A DNA stretch of 64,000 nt from Bog-756 sp963831535. Lineage in GTDB: Bacteria > Actinomycetota > Acidimicrobiia > Acidimicrobiales > RAAP-2. Each line of letters opens with the position of its first letter. The stretch's first letter is position 1. A program made the position numbers and the translations under genes. A model generated the notes under the pieces. That model was not told the origin of the DNA. It worked only from the letters and a program-made list of their open reading frames with translations, and did not search any database. Of the stretch, positions 27,639-37,074 are shown one piece after another. The DNA is taken from positions 248,001 to 312,000 of the forward strand of contig CAWHQP010000005.1 in the NCBI GenBank assembly GCA_963831535.1, read 5' to 3'.

Positions 27639-27693
27639 TGATGTTCAGTAATGTTGCTTTGCCAATGGGAACCGGGGAGCGCATGCTGAAGTC

Positions 27694-28497
27694 ATGACCG
27701 ACGTCCCCTACACCCACGGCCACCACGACAGCGTGTTGCGGTCGCACCGCTGGCGAACGGCGGAGAACTCGGCCGCCTACCTGGTGGATCACCTCCGACC
27801 CGGCCTGTCGCTGCTCGACGTGGGATGCGGCCCGGGGACGATCACGGGTGACCTGGCCGCTCGGGTGGCACCGGGAACGGTGATCGGGGTCGACACGTCC
27901 GCCGAGGTGCTGGTCGAGGCCCGAGAGGTCGCCCGGCGGCCCGGTGTGGTCAACCTGTCCTTCGAGGTCGGGAGCGTCTTCGACCTCCGCTTCGACCCGG
28001 ACACCTTCGATGTGGTCCACGCCCACCAGGTGCTCCAGCACGTCGGTGACCCGGTGGCCGCCCTGGTCGAGATGCGGCGGGTGTGCCGACCCGGGGGCGT
28101 GGTGGCCGTCCGGGACGGCGACTACCCCGGCTTCCGCCACTTCCCCGACGATCCTGATCTCGACCGGGCCATCGCCGCCTACGGCGAGTTGACCCGTCGC
28201 AACGGGGCCAACTGGGATGCCGGCCGCCGCCTGCTGGCGTGGGTCCATGCCGCCGGGTTCACCTCGGTGGTTCCCTCGGCATCCTCTTGGTGCTTCGCCA
28301 CGCCCGACGACCGGGCGTGGTGGGGTGGGCTCTGGGCCGACCGCTTCACCCGGTCGGACATGGCCGAGCAACTCCTGGCCCACGGGGTGGCCTCGGCCGG
28401 GGACCTGGCGGACTTCGCCGCCGCCTGGCGGCGGTGGGCGGACTCGCCGGACGGCTGGTTCGTGGCGGTCCACGGGGAGGTGCTGGCCACCGCCTGA
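27694..28497 (+). CDS. Class I SAM-dependent methyltransferase
   Basis: 267 aa, Methyltransf_11/UbiE-like. SAM motif I is LLDVGCGPGTIT (about 40-51), motif II GTVIGVDTSAEVL, and the post-motif FDVVHAHQVLQHVGDP. Substrate unknown. The divergent LysR regulator probably controls it (inference). Confidence 0.9.
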   Translation: MTDVPYTHGHHDSVLRSHRWRTAENSAAYLVDHLRPGLSLLDVGCGPGTITGDLAARVAPGTVIGVDTSAEVLVEAREVARRPGVVNLSFEVGSVFDLRFDPDTFDVVHAHQVLQHVGDPVAALVEMRRVCRPGGVVAVRDGDYPGFRHFPDDPDLDRAIAAYGELTRRNGANWDAGRRLLAWVHAAGFTSVVPSASSWCFATPDDRAWWGGLWADRFTRSDMAEQLLAHGVASAGDLADFAAAWRRWADSPDGWFVAVHGEVLATA

Positions 28498-28504
28498 CCC
28501 GGTC

Positions 28505-29407
28505 TCATGCGGCCGGAGGACGGGCCCCGGTGCCGCGTCCGTCACCCAGTGCCTCGAGAAAGCGGTCCGGTGCTTCGATCATCGGGTAGTGGCCGACCCC
28601 GGCGAGCCGGGAGACGGCGCAGTCGGGCCGGGCCGCCACCAGCCGGTCGACCATGGCGGGCACGGCGATGGGGTCGTCGAGTCCCCACACCACGGTGAGC
28701 GGGGAGGGATGGCGCTCGATGGCCCCGGTGAATCGGGACTCCGACCGCCGCCGCTCCTCGATGTAGCGGATGAGGCGGGGGAGCAGTTGCTGGCCGTTCT
28801 GGTGGGTCATCAGGGCCCATTGGCAGGCCAGCTCGACGGGGTCGGGAACGGTGGCCGGGCTGAACGTCGCCGCCACGCCGGCCATCACGTCCTCCTCGCC
28901 GAGGAGGGCCTCGTCGGGCAGCCGCTGGTCGGGTAGGTCCAACAGGAGGCGCTGACCGGCGCTGAGCCGGGCCAGCTCCACATAGATGCTGCCGTTGGTG
29001 AGGGCCCGGTCGGTGATCTCCACGCTCCACTCCCCGTCGAGGGTGCGGGCCAGCAGCTCGCCTCCGACGGTGTCCCCCACGTCGTGGGTGAGGAGCCCGA
29101 CGCGGTCGAGGCCCAGTGCCGACAGGAAGGCCGCGGCCACATCGGCCTGGATCCCCATGGAGTAGCCCCGGTCGGGTTTGTCCGAGAGCCCGTAGCCGAG
29201 CATGTCGAAGGCCAGGACCCGCCGGTGGGCGGCCAACCGGTCGACCACCCGGTGGAAGTCGAACGAAGAGGTGGGGAAGCCGTGGAGGACCAGGAGGGGC
29301 GCCTGTTCCTCAGTGCCGGCGGGCGGGACGTCCACCGTGAAGATGTCCCACCCGCACAGCGACCGGACCTGGCCACGGGCCTGCCAGGCCCGGCCCGTGC
29401 CGTTCAC
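28505..29407 (-). CDS. Alpha/beta hydrolase, haloalkane-dehalogenase/epoxide-hydrolase type
   Basis: 300 aa. The oxyanion motif HGFPTSSFDFHRV and the nucleophile elbow LLTHDVGDTVGG carry an Asp nucleophile, typical of haloalkane dehalogenases and epoxide hydrolases and unlike Ser esterases. WGLDDPIAVP supplies the acid and GVGHYPMIEAPDRF the His. The start overlaps the stop of the dienelactone-hydrolase gene by four bases. The natural substrate cannot be inferred. Confidence 0.85.
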   Translation of the reverse strand: MNGTGRAWQARGQVRSLCGWDIFTVDVPPAGTEEQAPLLVLHGFPTSSFDFHRVVDRLAAHRRVLAFDMLGYGLSDKPDRGYSMGIQADVAAAFLSALGLDRVGLLTHDVGDTVGGELLARTLDGEWSVEITDRALTNGSIYVELARLSAGQRLLLDLPDQRLPDEALLGEEDVMAGVAATFSPATVPDPVELACQWALMTHQNGQQLLPRLIRYIEERRRSESRFTGAIERHPSPLTVVWGLDDPIAVPAMVDRLVAARPDCAVSRLAGVGHYPMIEAPDRFLEALGDGRGTGARPPAA

Positions 29408-30192
29408 GTGAGGAGGCGGGCGGTGAAGAAGGCCAGGACCTGGTCCAGGGCGTTCCGGGTCGGTGTATCGGGGCGATCGTCGAGGTCACCGGTGAGGACG
29501 GAGTGGGCCGCCTTCTTGTGGCCATGGGGATTGCCGGGGGACGAGTCGAGCTCCACTCCGATGAAGGCGTCGCCCAGCAGGTGGCGCAGGTGCTCGAAGC
29601 GCTCGGGCGGGCTGGCCTTGTCTCCGGTGAAGCGGAGCCCGAGGACCTGGCACCCCGCGGCGGCCCGCTCCTCCACCCGCAGGACGTCCCACGGGGACAG
29701 ACCGAGGTCGTAGCGGTGGGACTTGCTGACCGGAAACGGCAGCGAGGGTTGGCTGAGGACCGGCGCCACCACCACGTCGTCGACCATCATCCCGAGGGCG
29801 AAGCCGCCGGTGAAGCACATCCCGACCGCGCCCACACCCGGTCCGCCGCAGGTGCCGTGGGCGTCGGCGGCGAGGGCCCGCAGCCATCCGATCACCGGGC
29901 TGGTCCTTCCCCGGGCCAGCACAGTGAACTCCTTGGCGATACAGGCCCGGGCGATCGACGAGCCCATGTAGCCAGGCGACGGGGCCCTCCCGTCCTCGCC
30001 GAACAGATGGGGCATCACCACGGTGAGGCCAGAGGCGGCGACCCTGGCGGAAAAGCCGATGACATCGGGGGTGATGCCGGGCATCTCGCTCATCACGATG
30101 ACGGCTGGTCCCGACCCGGCCCGGTAGACGGTCCGGGTCTCGCCGCCATGGGAGAAGGTGGACTGGTCGAAGTCGCTCAAGGGGTCGCCCAT
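29404..30192 (-). CDS. Dienelactone hydrolase family protein
   Basis: 262 aa alpha/beta hydrolase. The nucleophile elbow GAVGMCFTGGFAL has Cys as nucleophile, typical of carboxymethylenebutenolidase (DLH). VIVMSEMPGITPDV carries the family's N-terminal Glu, and PHGHKKAAHSVL near the end resembles the catalytic His region. It is the upstream partner of the Asp-type hydrolase. A role in aromatic or lactone breakdown is possible but unproven. Confidence 0.85.
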   Translation of the reverse strand: MGDPLSDFDQSTFSHGGETRTVYRAGSGPAVIVMSEMPGITPDVIGFSARVAASGLTVVMPHLFGEDGRAPSPGYMGSSIARACIAKEFTVLARGRTSPVIGWLRALAADAHGTCGGPGVGAVGMCFTGGFALGMMVDDVVVAPVLSQPSLPFPVSKSHRYDLGLSPWDVLRVEERAAAGCQVLGLRFTGDKASPPERFEHLRHLLGDAFIGVELDSSPGNPHGHKKAAHSVLTGDLDDRPDTPTRNALDQVLAFFTARLLT

Positions 30193-30281
30193 GGCCCGAC
30201 GCTACCGGCGACCAGCCCGTCGTGTCCCGCCCGTCGTGTCCGGCCCGGACCGGACCCGGTCCCACCGAGATCCCCAGACGG

Positions 30282-31097
30282 TCAGACGACGGACAGCGTG
30301 GCCACCACGGGGCGGTGGTCGGACCCGGCGAAGGCGCCGACGCGGCCCCCGGTGACGATGACGGGCGGGGTGACCATGATGTGGTCGAGCTGGCTGTGCG
30401 GGCGTAGCGCGGGCCAGGTGCGTCCCTTGACGGCCCGTCGCCACCCCCTCACGTACGAGCTCACCGGGGGTCCCCACAGGTTCATGTCGCCGGCCAGCAC
30501 GGCCGCCGTGGTGAGATGGGGCAGCTTGGTCCCGAGCAGACGGTACTGGGCGTGCGAGCCGTGGGTGATGTGGGACATGTGGGTGCCGTGGATGACGAGA
30601 GGTCCCCCGTCCAGGTCGACCACGGCCCGGATGACGGCCCGACGGGCGGCGTCACGACGCAGGTGGCCGAGGGAGAGGATCTCCACGTCCCGCAGCGGCA
30701 CGCGGGTCAGGACGGCAATGCCCCACTGGCCCCGGACGAAGGTCCGGTCGGTCTGGTGCTTGGACGAGTCCCAGCGCTCACCGTCGAGACGGAGGGACTT
30801 GGGGCCGAGGACGAGGCGCGGACCCCAGCGGCCGTCGGCCCCGGGATGGGGGGAGTGGAGCCGGCCGTGGGACAGGTCCACCTCGGCGGCCACCCGGAGT
30901 CCCAGTTCCGCGGCGATATGGGCGGCCGTGCTCAGGCTCCCGTCGTCAGGGACCCAGTTCTCCTGGAGGATGATGACGTCGGCGTCGAGGACCCGGCACG
31001 CACCGGCGATGTCGTGCGGGCGGCCCCACCCGTCGACGCCCATGTGGATGTTGAACGTGGCCAGCGTGACCGACGCCGGCTTCGGTGGGACGGACAC
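30282..31097 (-). CDS. Endonuclease/exonuclease/phosphatase family protein
   Basis: 271 aa EEP-fold metal-dependent phosphoesterase. Active-site motifs in order: TFNIHMG (about 14-20), ILQENW (about 43-48), GTHMSH (about 171), AGDMNLW, SQLDHIMV and GSDHRPVV near the C-terminus. No signal peptide. The family covers nucleases, phosphodiesterases and lipid phosphatases, so the substrate is open. It lies five bases after the CoA-transferase gene. Confidence 0.9.
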   Translation of the reverse strand: MSVPPKPASVTLATFNIHMGVDGWGRPHDIAGACRVLDADVIILQENWVPDDGSLSTAAHIAAELGLRVAAEVDLSHGRLHSPHPGADGRWGPRLVLGPKSLRLDGERWDSSKHQTDRTFVRGQWGIAVLTRVPLRDVEILSLGHLRRDAARRAVIRAVVDLDGGPLVIHGTHMSHITHGSHAQYRLLGTKLPHLTTAAVLAGDMNLWGPPVSSYVRGWRRAVKGRTWPALRPHSQLDHIMVTPPVIVTGGRVGAFAGSDHRPVVATLSVV

Positions 31098-31102
31098 CGC
31101 GG

Positions 31103-32407
31103 TCAGCGTTGCCCGAAGGTGGCCGCTGCGGCACGGAGCCCGTCGCGGAAGTCGGGGTGGGCGATCTCGGCCAGCGCCGCGGCCCGCTCGCGCACGGTGA
31201 GGCCGGACAGGTCGGCCCGGCCGTGCTCGGTGACCACCACTCCGGTGTGGTGGCGGGGCGTGGAGACCACCGACCCCTCGGGCAGGACGGACACGATCCG
31301 CGATCGGGTGACGCCGTCGGCCACCGCGGTGGAACGGAGGCAGATGAGCGAATGGTCCTCGAGACGCAGCTCGGCACCGGCCACGAAGTCCTCATGCCCA
31401 CCCACCCCCGAGATCTGCTTGCCGTCGATGTGGTCGGCCACCACCTGACCGTAGAGGTCGACACTGAGGGCGCCGTTGATGGAGACGAACGAGTGGTTGC
31501 GGGCGATGACCGAGGGGTCGTTGACCACGTGCACGGGAACGAAGGCCACGGCTTCGTTGCCGTCCAACCAGGCGTAGAGCTCGGACGACCCGAGGGCAAA
31601 GGTGGTGATGGACACGCCGTTGAACACGCTCTTGGCGTCGTTGGTCACCTTGCCCGCCTGGTGCAGGCTCATCAGGCCGTCGGTGAACATCTCGCTGTGT
31701 ATCCCGTAGCCGCCGCCAGGGCCCTGGGCCAGCAGGGCGGCCACCATGTTGGGGACGGCGCCGATGCCGATCTGCAGGGTGGCCCCGTCCCCGATGTAGG
31801 ACCGGGCCTGCTCGGCGATGGCGACGTCGATGTCGTCGGGTGGCGCGGCCGGCAGGGCAAACGGCGTGCCGTCCGCCTCGACGAGGACGTCGATGAGGTC
31901 GAGGTCGAGGGTGTTGGTGAAGTCCGGGCCGAGCGAACAGGTCCGGGGCAGATTGGGGTTGACCTCCACGACCAAGAGGCGCTCGGGGTCCCGTCCGGCC
32001 ATCTCCAACTCCTCGAGGGTGGCACCCAGGTGGAGCGACAGGTTGACCGTCCCATCCGGGCCCGGTGTCGCTGCCTGGGCCGTCATCACCCTCGGGGCGA
32101 ATCGGCGGAGGATGGGGGCGAACTGCCTGAATCCCCCCGGCACCAGCTCGATGTCGGCCCCCTGGGCCAGCATCATCCGCTCGGCCGGGCCGAAGAAGCC
32201 GCTGCGGTAGGACACGCCGGGTTCCAGGAGCACCGTGTAGTAGCCGAGCAGTAGGGCCCCACCGAGGGTCAGGTCCTCCCAGTCGCTCCTCTGTCCGAGG
32301 GCGTTGAAGAAGGCGTGCGGGTTGGCCGGGCCCAGTCCGAACCCGATGGTGTCCCGGGTCCGGATCAGCGCGGCGGCCTCATCCGGCGTGCAGTGGATAG
32401 GAGCCAT
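31103..32407 (-). CDS. Acetyl-CoA hydrolase/4-hydroxybutyrate CoA-transferase family protein
   Basis: 434 aa class-I-type CoA-transferase. The N-terminal half has GFGLGPANPHAFFNALGQR and the C-terminal half GATLQIGIGAVPNMVAALL and GIHSEMFTDG, where the Glu is the probable CoA-thioester-forming residue. GGVGGHEDF-like glycines follow (SGVGGHEDFVAGAEL). It moves CoA between short-chain acids. It leads a four-gene minus-strand run with EEP and two hydrolase genes. Confidence 0.9.
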   Translation of the reverse strand: MAPIHCTPDEAAALIRTRDTIGFGLGPANPHAFFNALGQRSDWEDLTLGGALLLGYYTVLLEPGVSYRSGFFGPAERMMLAQGADIELVPGGFRQFAPILRRFAPRVMTAQAATPGPDGTVNLSLHLGATLEELEMAGRDPERLLVVEVNPNLPRTCSLGPDFTNTLDLDLIDVLVEADGTPFALPAAPPDDIDVAIAEQARSYIGDGATLQIGIGAVPNMVAALLAQGPGGGYGIHSEMFTDGLMSLHQAGKVTNDAKSVFNGVSITTFALGSSELYAWLDGNEAVAFVPVHVVNDPSVIARNHSFVSINGALSVDLYGQVVADHIDGKQISGVGGHEDFVAGAELRLEDHSLICLRSTAVADGVTRSRIVSVLPEGSVVSTPRHHTGVVVTEHGRADLSGLTVRERAAALAEIAHPDFRDGLRAAAATFGQR

Positions 32408-32530
32408 GGCCCCAGTGTGTCACCGCTTCTGGCGACCACCGACACCCCCGGCATCGGCATGGCCACCAGTGCTCGGGCCGGAGTGGGTGGTCGGTGGGCG
32501 GGAGCCGACCGGCGATGGGAACATGTGCCC

Positions 32531-33569
32531 ATGAGAATCGACACGCTCCTCTCGGGGCTCGAGGACGCCCCCGATCACGCCCGCCGGCTCGAGGAACTGG
32601 GGGTGGACGGGGCCTTCACCTTCGAGGGCCCCCACGACGTGTTCACCCCCCTGGTGCTGGCGGCCGGGGCCACCACCCGCCTCGAGCTGGCCACCAACGT
32701 GGCCATCGCCTTCCCGCGCAATCCTGTCCAGCTGGCCCACCAGGCCTACGACCTCCAACTGCTGACCCGGGGGCGGTTCACGCTGGGCCTCGGGTCCCAG
32801 ATCCGGGCCCAGGTGGAGAAACGCTACGGCGCCTCGTTCGACCGGCCCATCGCCCGGATGCGGGAGATGGTCGGGGCCCTCCGTGCCATCTTCGCCACCT
32901 GGGAGACCGGCGACCGGCTCGACTTCCGGGGTGAATTCTTCTCGCACACCCTGATGCCTCCCATGTTCAACCCCGGGCCGCTCACCGTCGGTATGCCACC
33001 GATCGCCATCGGCGGCCTGGGCCCCCAGATGGTGCGGCTGGCCGCCGAGGTGGCCGATGGCCTCCTGGTCATGCCGTTCAACACCGCAGGGCATTTCCGT
33101 GAGCGCACGGTGCCCGCCATCGAGGAGGGCCTGGCCCGCTCGGGAAGGAAGCGCTCCGAGCTCACCGTCACCGGAGAGGTCATCGTGTGCTGTGGGCGCA
33201 CCGAGGAGGAGATGGATGCGGCACGTACGGCCGGACGCTGGCTACTGTCCTTTTATGCCTCCACCCCCGCCTACCGTCCCGTGCTCGAGGTCGAGGGCTG
33301 GGAGGATCTCCAGCCCGAACTCAACCTGCTGTCCAAGTCGGGGCGGTGGGAGGAGATGCCGGCCATGATCGACGACACCATGCTCGCGGCTCTGGCCGCG
33401 GTGGGATCCCCCGTCCGAGGTGGCCGCGGACATCGTGGCCCGGTTCGGCGGGCAGGCCGACCGTGTCGGCTTCTACACCCCGTACCTGTTGGCCGACGAG
33501 ACCCTGGGGGAGATGGTGGATGCCCTGGGCCACCGGGTCGCCGGTCACGACGGGGGAACGGACCGGTGA
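32531..33569 (+). CDS. F420-dependent LLM-class oxidoreductase (frame break near 33410)
   Basis: Luciferase-like monooxygenase family, TIGR03617-like, probably coenzyme F420-dependent. MRIDTLLSGLEDAPDHARRL start, LATNVAIAFPRNPVQLAH, FTLGLGSQIRAQVEKRYG and PPIAIGGLGPQMVRLAAEVADG are present. At 33408-33412 removing one C of five joins GSPSEVAADIVARFGGQADR to the tail ending at the TGA 33567-33569, about 345 aa. Without the repair the frame runs straight into the next gene and mimics a fusion. The next gene's GTG overlaps its stop. Confidence 0.87.
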
Positions 33570-34486
33570 GTGGCGGGGGCGCCGGCCACTACGACGAGTT
33601 CTCGCTCTTCAAGGAGAACGCCAGCGAGGTGGGCCTACCCTGGACGGGGCCTCCCACGGTGCGTCGGGAGTTCGTGGAGGTGGCCCCGGCCCGGAGGGTG
33701 AGTGCGCTGGTCTGGGGCACCGAGCCCGCCGACGTGGTGTTCCTCCACGGTGGCGGCCAGAACGCCCACACCTGGGACACCGTGGCCCTGGCCCTCGGCC
33801 GGCCCCTGGTGGCCGTCGATCTCCCCGGACACGGTCACTCCGACTGGCCCGGCGACGCCGCCGTGCTCAATCCCCGCGCCATGGCCGACGATGTGGCCGT
33901 GGTCATCGAACGACTGGCCCCTGCGGCCGGGATGCTCGTGGGGATGTCACTCGGAGGGGCGACGTCCATCGCCCTGGCCCACGCCCATCCCACGCTGGTG
34001 CGCAAGCTGGCCCTCATCGACATCACCCCGGGGGTCACCCGCGAGAAGAGCTCGGATATCGCCGCCTTCCTGGCCGGGCCGGAGTCCTTCGCCTCATTCG
34101 ACGAGATCCTGGAGCGGACCATCCAGTTCAACCCCACCCGGTCCGAGTCGTCGTTGCGCCGCGGGGTGCTGCACAATTCGGTGCAGCGGGACGACGGGAC
34201 CTGGACCTGGCGTCACCAGCTGGGCCGGCCGGCCGGCGCCACCGGCATGCACGTGGGCTCGGTCGACTTCAGCCCGTTGTGGGACGAGCTCGAGGCCATC
34301 CCCGCTCCGGTGTTGCTGGTCCGGGGCGCCCTCTCTCCGGTGGTGGACGACGCCGACGAAGCCGAGTTCCGCCGCCGCCGACCCGCCGACGACGTGGTCA
34401 CCGTGGACGACGCCGGCCACAGCATCCAGGGCGACCAGCCCCTCGCTCTGGCCACCATCCTGGAGGACTACCTGGCCGGGGGCTGA
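33566..34486 (+). CDS. Alpha/beta hydrolase (Ser-type)
   Basis: 306 aa, GTG start overlapping the LLM stop codon (GTGA). VVFLHGGGQNAHTW forms the oxyanion hole, VGMSLGGATS the Ser nucleophile elbow (about 125-134), and DDAGHSIQGDQP the catalytic His. Esterase, lactonase or C-C hydrolase are possible. Coupled to the F420 oxidoreductase, it probably acts on the same compound class. Confidence 0.87.
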   Translation: MSGGGAGHYDEFSLFKENASEVGLPWTGPPTVRREFVEVAPARRVSALVWGTEPADVVFLHGGGQNAHTWDTVALALGRPLVAVDLPGHGHSDWPGDAAVLNPRAMADDVAVVIERLAPAAGMLVGMSLGGATSIALAHAHPTLVRKLALIDITPGVTREKSSDIAAFLAGPESFASFDEILERTIQFNPTRSESSLRRGVLHNSVQRDDGTWTWRHQLGRPAGATGMHVGSVDFSPLWDELEAIPAPVLLVRGALSPVVDDADEAEFRRRRPADDVVTVDDAGHSIQGDQPLALATILEDYLAGG

Positions 34487-34503
34487 CCGCCCCCGGCCGA
34501 CGG

Positions 34504-36915
34504 TCAGGCCGCCACCGGCTGTCCCGGAGCAGTGCTTGGGGCCGCCTCGGGCACCAGCACCAGCGCGGCCTCGAGCACCTCGCCGATCTCCGTGGCCAGA
34601 TGGAAGGTCATCACGTCACGCACCGCCTCGGGGACATCCTCGAGATCGGGACCGTTGCGGACAGGAAGGATGACCGTGGTCAGCCCGGCCCGGTGGGCGG
34701 CCAACACCTTCTGGCGCACGCCGCCGATGGGCAGCACCCGACCCTGGAGTGTGACCTCCCCGGTCATCCCCACCACGGAGTCGACCGGCAGGTCACGCAG
34801 CAGGCTGACCAGGGCAGTGGTCATGGTGACCCCGGCCGACGGCCCGTCCTTCGGGATGGCCCCGGCCGGGACGTGCAAGTGGAACCGCTTGCCGGCGAAG
34901 ACCGCCGGGTCGATGCCCAACTGCTCGGTGTGGGAGCGCACGTAAGAGAGGGCGATCTCCGCCGACTCCTTCATGACGTCGCCCAGCTGGCCGGTGAGGG
35001 TCAGGCCCTCGGGACCGTCCATCATCGAGGCCTCGACGTAGAGCACGTCGCCTCCGGCTCCGGTCACGGCGAGCCCGGTGGCCACACCAGGCACGGCCGT
35101 GCGGTCGGCCGCCTCGAAGAAGAAGTGGGGGCGTCCTAGCCACTCCCGCACCTGGTCGGCGTCGATGGCCAGCGGCGTCTCCACCTCGGCCGAGGCGATC
35201 CGTGAGGCCACCTTGCGCAGCAGCCGCCCGAGCTCGCGCTCGAGCGTGCGCACGCCGGCTTCCCGGGTGTAGTCACCCACCACGGTCCGCAGGGCGTCGT
35301 CGGAGATGCTCACCTCGTCGGTATTGAGGGCGGCCCGCTCCAGCTGCCGTCCGACCAGGTGATGGCGTGCGATGGCGACCTTCTCCTCCTCGGTGTAGCC
35401 GTCCAGTCGGATGACCTCCATCCGGTCGAGCAGGGGCCCGGGGATGGTGTCGATCATGTTGGCGGTGGCGATGAACAGAACCTTCGACAGGTCCAGCTCG
35501 ACCTCGAGATAGTGGTCCCGGAACGTGTGGTTCTGCGCCGGGTCCAGCACTTCGAGCAGGGCCGACGACGGGTCACCCCGGTAGTCACCCCCCAGCTTGT
35601 CCACCTCGTCGAGCAGGATGACGGGGTTCATGGTGCCGGCCTCGCGCAGGGCGCGGACCAGGCGTCCGGGCTGGGCCCCGACATAGGTGCGCCGGTGTCC
35701 CCGGATCTCCGCCTCGTCCCGGACCCCACCCAGGGCCACCCGGACGAAGGAGCGTCCGAGGGCGCGGGCCACCGACTCGCCGAGGGAGGTCTTGCCCACC
35801 CCCGGGGGACCGACCAGCGCCAGGATGGCTCCCGCACCCCGTCCGGACACCGGGGCCAGGCCCCGTTCCGACTGCAGCTTCCGCACGGCCAGGTGCTCGA
35901 GGATGCGATCCTTCACATCGTCCAGGCCGTCATGGTCCTCGTTGAGGATGCGGGCCGCCTCCACCACGTCGAGGCGGTCCTCGGACTGCTCGCCCCACGG
36001 CAGCTCGAACACGGTGTCGAGCCAGGTGCGGATCCAGCCGTGCTCGGGATTCTGCTCGCTCATCCGCTCCAGCTTGTCGATCTCCCGGTCGACGGCCTTG
36101 CGCACGCCGTCGGGGAGGTCACGCTGCTCGGCTTTGGTCCGGTAGTCATCGGGCTCGTCCTCGGCCCCGGACCCCATCTGGCCCAGCTCCTTTTTGATCG
36201 ACTCGAGCTGGCGGCGCAGCAGGAACTCGCGTTGGGTCTTCTCCATGCCCTCTTCGACGTCGTTCTTGATCCGCTCGCGCAGGGTGAGATCGGCCAGGAC
36301 CTCGCGGGACCAGGCGATGACCAGCCGCAGTCGGGCCACCACGTCGAGAGTCTCCAGAACCTGGACCTTCTGGGCCAGGGTCAGATCGGGCGAGTAGCCG
36401 GCCATGTCGGCCACCCGGCCGGGTTCGGTGACATCGCCCAGGCGCTCGGCCAGACGACCGGCCCCGCGACTCACCAGGATGTTCTCCACGACGGCGCGGT
36501 ACTCGCGGGCCAGTTCGGCCGCTTCGTCGGTGTCCCCGTCGTCGGCCAGGACCTCGACCTCGACCCACAGGGCCCGTCCCGTGCCGGGCACCGCGGTGCC
36601 GAGGCGGGCGCGCTCGACGCCGCGCACGGCCACCGCCGGCATGCCGCCGGGCAGGTCACCGCGCTCCATCACCTCGGCCACCACGCCGACCGTCGAGTAG
36701 CGCCCGTCGATGAACGGGACGATCACGAACTGGCCGCCGGCCGCCTCGGCCGCCTCGGCCGCCGCCCGGGCCTCCTCGGACTCGAGGGCCATGGTGAACA
36801 CCATGCCGGGCAGGACCACCCCTGAGGTCAGGGGCAGCAGGGGCAGGTTCTGGGCCGTGGCCGGCCGGTTGTTACCGGTCGTCTCGTCGGTCGTCTCGTC
36901 GGTCGTCTCTTCCAT
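34504..36915 (-). CDS. lon: ATP-dependent protease Lon
   Basis: 803 aa LonA. N-terminal substrate-binding domain (about 20-215), AAA+ domain with Walker A LVGPPGVGKTSLGES (about 370-384) and Walker B VILLDEVDKLG, and the C-terminal protease with catalytic Ser in PKDGPSAGVTM and Lys in VRQKVLAAHRAG. The ATG at 36915 has a GGAGG 3 bases upstream; an ATG 24 bases further up encodes eight extra residues and lacks such a site. The N-terminus starts with a short Thr-Asp-Glu repeat. It is divergent from the K+ channel. Confidence 0.96.
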   Translation of the reverse strand: MEETTDETTDETTGNNRPATAQNLPLLPLTSGVVLPGMVFTMALESEEARAAAEAAEAAGGQFVIVPFIDGRYSTVGVVAEVMERGDLPGGMPAVAVRGVERARLGTAVPGTGRALWVEVEVLADDGDTDEAAELAREYRAVVENILVSRGAGRLAERLGDVTEPGRVADMAGYSPDLTLAQKVQVLETLDVVARLRLVIAWSREVLADLTLRERIKNDVEEGMEKTQREFLLRRQLESIKKELGQMGSGAEDEPDDYRTKAEQRDLPDGVRKAVDREIDKLERMSEQNPEHGWIRTWLDTVFELPWGEQSEDRLDVVEAARILNEDHDGLDDVKDRILEHLAVRKLQSERGLAPVSGRGAGAILALVGPPGVGKTSLGESVARALGRSFVRVALGGVRDEAEIRGHRRTYVGAQPGRLVRALREAGTMNPVILLDEVDKLGGDYRGDPSSALLEVLDPAQNHTFRDHYLEVELDLSKVLFIATANMIDTIPGPLLDRMEVIRLDGYTEEEKVAIARHHLVGRQLERAALNTDEVSISDDALRTVVGDYTREAGVRTLERELGRLLRKVASRIASAEVETPLAIDADQVREWLGRPHFFFEAADRTAVPGVATGLAVTGAGGDVLYVEASMMDGPEGLTLTGQLGDVMKESAEIALSYVRSHTEQLGIDPAVFAGKRFHLHVPAGAIPKDGPSAGVTMTTALVSLLRDLPVDSVVGMTGEVTLQGRVLPIGGVRQKVLAAHRAGLTTVILPVRNGPDLEDVPEAVRDVMTFHLATEIGEVLEAALVLVPEAAPSTAPGQPVAA

Positions 36916-37074
36916 CGTTCCTCCAGGTGTCGCCAGCATTGGCTGCGGAGAGGTAAACAGGAGAAGCGAACGTGTATTCCCCTGGGCGCCTGGCCTGGGG
37001 CTCGTCCGCGTCCGCGCTTCTAGCCGAAACACTCCGGCAATCCGGCAGAAATGCTGCTGGGGCACCATACGGGG

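Noticed and set aside
29503..31200. A 565-aa plus-strand frame across the dienelactone hydrolase and EEP genes
   Set aside because: Antisense to two conserved genes with intact catalytic motifs; no family resemblance.
32315..34486. Apparent 723-aa fusion of an F420 oxidoreductase and an alpha/beta hydrolase
   Set aside because: The join is out of frame for the oxidoreductase C-terminus. One-base repair at 33408-33412 separates two normal genes with a GTGA overlap.
36916..37074. HspR (HAIR) or ClgR operator before lon
   Set aside because: No CTTGAGT/ACTCAAG pair is present, and only a GTTCGC half-site is seen.
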